From assembly GCA_035528895.1 (NCBI GenBank), contig DATKXS010000151.1, positions 4,968-68,967 of the forward strand: a DNA stretch of 64,000 nt, read 5' to 3'. The notes beneath the pieces were generated by a model that saw only the letters and a list, made by a program, of their open reading frames with translations, did no database searches and was not told where the DNA came from. Source of the stretch: UBA8522 sp035528895. Its GTDB lineage: Bacteria > Acidobacteriota > Aminicenantia > Aminicenantales > UBA8522. Made by a program: the position numbers and the translations under genes. Positions 61,775-64,000 of the stretch are shown piece by piece (the stretch's first letter is position 1; every line of letters begins with the position of its first letter).

Positions 61775-64000
61775 ATGAAGAAGTTAGTCTGGCTTTTGAT
61801 CCCTCTTTTTTTCCCCCTGGCCCTGCCCGGCCAGGAGCGTGTAGAAAAGATTGATATCGTCGGCAACGAGCGCGTCAGCCGGGAGACAATTCTCTATTAC
61901 CTGACCTCCCGAGAGGGGGATTATTTCAGCGAGGACTCGCTGCGGAAGGATTTCCGGGTTCTCTGGTCGACGGGATTCTTCTCCGACATCCGGATCGAAG
62001 AGCAGAACGGGACAACGGGGAAGGTCGTCAAGATCTTCGTCGAGGAGAACCCGGTGATCAAGGCGATCAATTACAAGACGGGAAAGAAGGTTAAAGAGGA
62101 CGATATCGTCAACAAACTCAAGGAGAAAGACGATTATATCCTGCCTTATTCCTACTATAGCTCTGCCAAGGTCCAGAAAGTCAAGGATACCATCATGGAC
62201 CTCCTTCTGGAGAAGGGGCTCTATGCCGCCAAGGTCGATGTGCAGACGGACCGGAAGGGCCAGAACGAGGTGGAGGTGCTCTTCAAGATCGATGAGGGGC
62301 CCAAGGTCCGGGTCGGCGAAGTCCTCTTCGTCGGCCTGCCGAAAGTCCCCCAGAGCGAGCTCCAGCTGGCCATGGACTCGAACCGGCCTCACAGCCTCAT
62401 CTCCTGGGTCGGCGGAAAGGATGTCTACAAAGAGAACCGGCTCCGGGAAGAGATCGACAATATCAAGGCCAAGTTTCAGGAGCTCGGCTACATGGAGGCC
62501 ACCGTCGACGAGCCCCGCATCGAGGAGATGACCAAGACGACGGTCTTTCTTAAAAAGCAGAAGATGATCAAGATCATCTTCCCGGTGAACGCCGGCTATC
62601 GGTATTCCGTGGGTGAAGTGGCCGTGGACGGCAACAAGGCCATCTCCACGGATTACCTCCGCAGTCTGATCAAGTTCGAGAAGGGCGACATCTACAGCAC
62701 CAAGGTCAGGGAGAAAAGCGTCGAGGATATCGGCGAGGCCTATCGCAACATCGGCTTTCTCTATGCCCAGGTCCAGCCTGTCGAGAGCCTCGACCCCAAG
62801 AACAAACGCGTCAACGTGACCTATACTGTCTATGAAGGGGAAGTGGCCTATCTCCACCGGCTGGACTTCCGGGGCAACACCTACACCAAGGACAAGGTCA
62901 TCCGCCGGGAGATGCTGTTGCGGGAAGGAGATCGGTTCAGCCTGGCGCTGTTCAAGGACAGCATCCTTCGCGTCAAGCAGCTCGGCCTGGTGGACCTGGA
63001 GAAAGAGCCGGACATCAGGCCGAACCCCGAGGACCCCACCCAGATCGAGGCGGTCGTCAACGTCAAGGAGCTCCAGAGGAACAACATCCAGTTCACGGCC
63101 GGTTACAGCGGCTACGAGGGCTTCTTCGTCATGTTGAGCTACTCGACGGTGAATTTTCTCGGGGCCGGCGAGAACGTGGAGCTGACCGCCCAGTACGGCA
63201 AAAGGATCAAGAACTATGTCCTCGGATTCTCCGAGCCCTATGTTTTTGACCTGCCCCTGACGCTCGGGATCAATCTCTACGACCGCTATCTCATCTATCC
63301 TTACCTTTATGAACGAAAAGGCCGCGGCGCAGACTTCATCATGGGCGCCAGGATCAAAGGATATCTCCGCGGCAACCTCACCTACAGCTATGAGAACGTC
63401 GACATCAAGCCTTCCACGGGTACCGAGTATGATCCTTACTATTCCCTGGGCTACTCCAGCTATTATTCCGGGTACTATCCCGGTTATGGATACGGCAAGT
63501 ATGCGGTCAGCGCCATCATCCCGACGATCTACAGGTCCACCGTCGACAGCCCGCTGACTCCCACCCGCGGCACCATGCTCCTGGCCTCGCTGAAGTACGC
63601 CGGCGGCCCGCTCGGAGGCGAAGTCGACTTCGTCAAGCCCAAGCTCGAGTTCACCTTCTGGCGTCCGACGCTCGGCAAACAGGTCTTCGGGTTCCATCTG
63701 CTATACCAATTCATCAAACGGTCCGGCGGGTCGGATGTTCCTTTCTGGGAAAAGTTCTATCTGGGCGGAGAACGGGATATCCGCGGCTACGATATCTATT
63801 CGATCGGCCCGCGGACAGAGGAAGGGCGACTGGTCGGCGGGATGAAGGCCCTGATCTTAAACGCCGAATATCAGTTCCAGATCGGCGGCCCCCTGAACGT
63901 CATCCTTTTCTACGATATCGGCAACACCTATCTCGAAGAGCAAAAGATCAATTTCCGCGATATGTTCAGCTCGGCCGGGATCGAGGCCCGGATCTTCGTC
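61775..64000 (+). CDS. bamA: Outer-membrane assembly factor BamA (C-terminus cut by window edge)
   Basis: The gene starts at ATG 61775 with AAGGATAAGGA upstream and is open to the window end (742 codons). A signal peptide precedes five POTRA domains (about 20-430; starts such as VEKIDIVGNERVSRETI and YLHRLDFRGNTYTKDKVI). The barrel begins near 440, and the conserved loop motif appears as GGERDIRGYD. A Tyr/Gly-rich loop (about 550-575) is unusual. It inserts beta-barrel proteins into the outer membrane and proves a diderm envelope. The last barrel strands lie outside the window. Confidence 0.95.
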   Translation, partial: MKKLVWLLIPLFFPLALPGQERVEKIDIVGNERVSRETILYYLTSREGDYFSEDSLRKDFRVLWSTGFFSDIRIEEQNGTTGKVVKIFVEENPVIKAINYKTGKKVKEDDIVNKLKEKDDYILPYSYYSSAKVQKVKDTIMDLLLEKGLYAAKVDVQTDRKGQNEVEVLFKIDEGPKVRVGEVLFVGLPKVPQSELQLAMDSNRPHSLISWVGGKDVYKENRLREEIDNIKAKFQELGYMEATVDEPRIEEMTKTTVFLKKQKMIKIIFPVNAGYRYSVGEVAVDGNKAISTDYLRSLIKFEKGDIYSTKVREKSVEDIGEAYRNIGFLYAQVQPVESLDPKNKRVNVTYTVYEGEVAYLHRLDFRGNTYTKDKVIRREMLLREGDRFSLALFKDSILRVKQLGLVDLEKEPDIRPNPEDPTQIEAVVNVKELQRNNIQFTAGYSGYEGFFVMLSYSTVNFLGAGENVELTAQYGKRIKNYVLGFSEPYVFDLPLTLGINLYDRYLIYPYLYERKGRGADFIMGARIKGYLRGNLTYSYENVDIKPSTGTEYDPYYSLGYSSYYSGYYPGYGYGKYAVSAIIPTIYRSTVDSPLTPTRGTMLLASLKYAGGPLGGEVDFVKPKLEFTFWRPTLGKQVFGFHLLYQFIKRSGGSDVPFWEKFYLGGERDIRGYDIYSIGPRTEEGRLVGGMKALILNAEYQFQIGGPLNVILFYDIGNTYLEEQKINFRDMFSSAGIEARIFV

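Noticed and set aside
61784..63697. A 637-codon antisense frame opposite bamA
   Set aside because: Shadow of bamA; repetitive acidic-hydrophobic composition and no domain.

Overview
The window looks like a chromosomal segment from a high-GC, Gram-negative (diderm) strict anaerobe. BamA, LolC/E- and LolD-type proteins and a small outer-membrane barrel indicate an outer membrane. The CO dehydrogenase/acetyl-CoA synthase genes, corrinoid methyltransferases and ferredoxin/NAD(P)H oxidoreductases indicate acetogenic or amino-acid-fermenting metabolism. The gene mix (DUF885 protein, S55/SpoIVB-like protein, standalone pyruvate-kinase C-terminal domain, rpoZ with a very acidic tail) would fit an Aminicenantes/Acidobacteriota-like lineage, but that placement is inference from memory and was not tested.

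Layout. 1-2450: a CPBP protease cut by the left edge, then a two-gene integration module (XRE-type regulator read from a probable leaderless promoter, plus a tyrosine recombinase) ending 14 bp before a tRNA-Lys(CUU). 2465-8402: housekeeping genes (GspG-like protein, ParA/J-domain pair, rpoZ, CYTH protein, polyprenyl diphosphate synthase, YajQ). 8402-24963: a PocR/AraC regulator diverging from a corrinoid protein and a CooC ATPase, then one long co-directional operon: MetE-like methyltransferase, acsA, acsB, cooC, acsD, acsC, corrinoid activator, homocysteine methyltransferase, a second corrinoid protein and two MttB-family methyltransferases. 25058-37785: TatD, a DUF885 protein, FabH, an epimerase, an S55-like protein, a beta-propeller protein, EF-P, an MBL hydrolase and an amidohydrolase. 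37822-37938: a strongly structured intergenic element. 38042-49301: alanine dehydrogenase, a NuoE/NuoF/NuoG-like plus NfnA/NfnB redox cluster, a CoA-transferase, RNase HIII and an AlaX-type editing protein. 49357-56316: two MacB-type permeases, a pyruvate-kinase-like domain protein, a beta-barrel, a pseudouridine synthase and a Lon-like protease. 56404-56481: a long inverted repeat. 56548-64000: crotonase, ribH, nusB, lysS, lolC/E-lolD and bamA (cut by the right edge).

How it may work together. The acs operon holds the carbonyl branch of the Wood-Ljungdahl pathway but no recognisable methyltetrahydrofolate:corrinoid methyltransferase. Instead it carries MttB-type methyltransferases, two corrinoid proteins, a corrinoid reactivator and two homocysteine-type methyl acceptors. 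This suggests methyl groups from quaternary amines or similar compounds are fed to acetyl-CoA synthase or to methionine. The downstream redox cluster could equilibrate NADH (from alanine oxidation), NADPH and ferredoxin for that pathway.

No CRISPR array, complete transposon, rRNA or classical defence system was seen.
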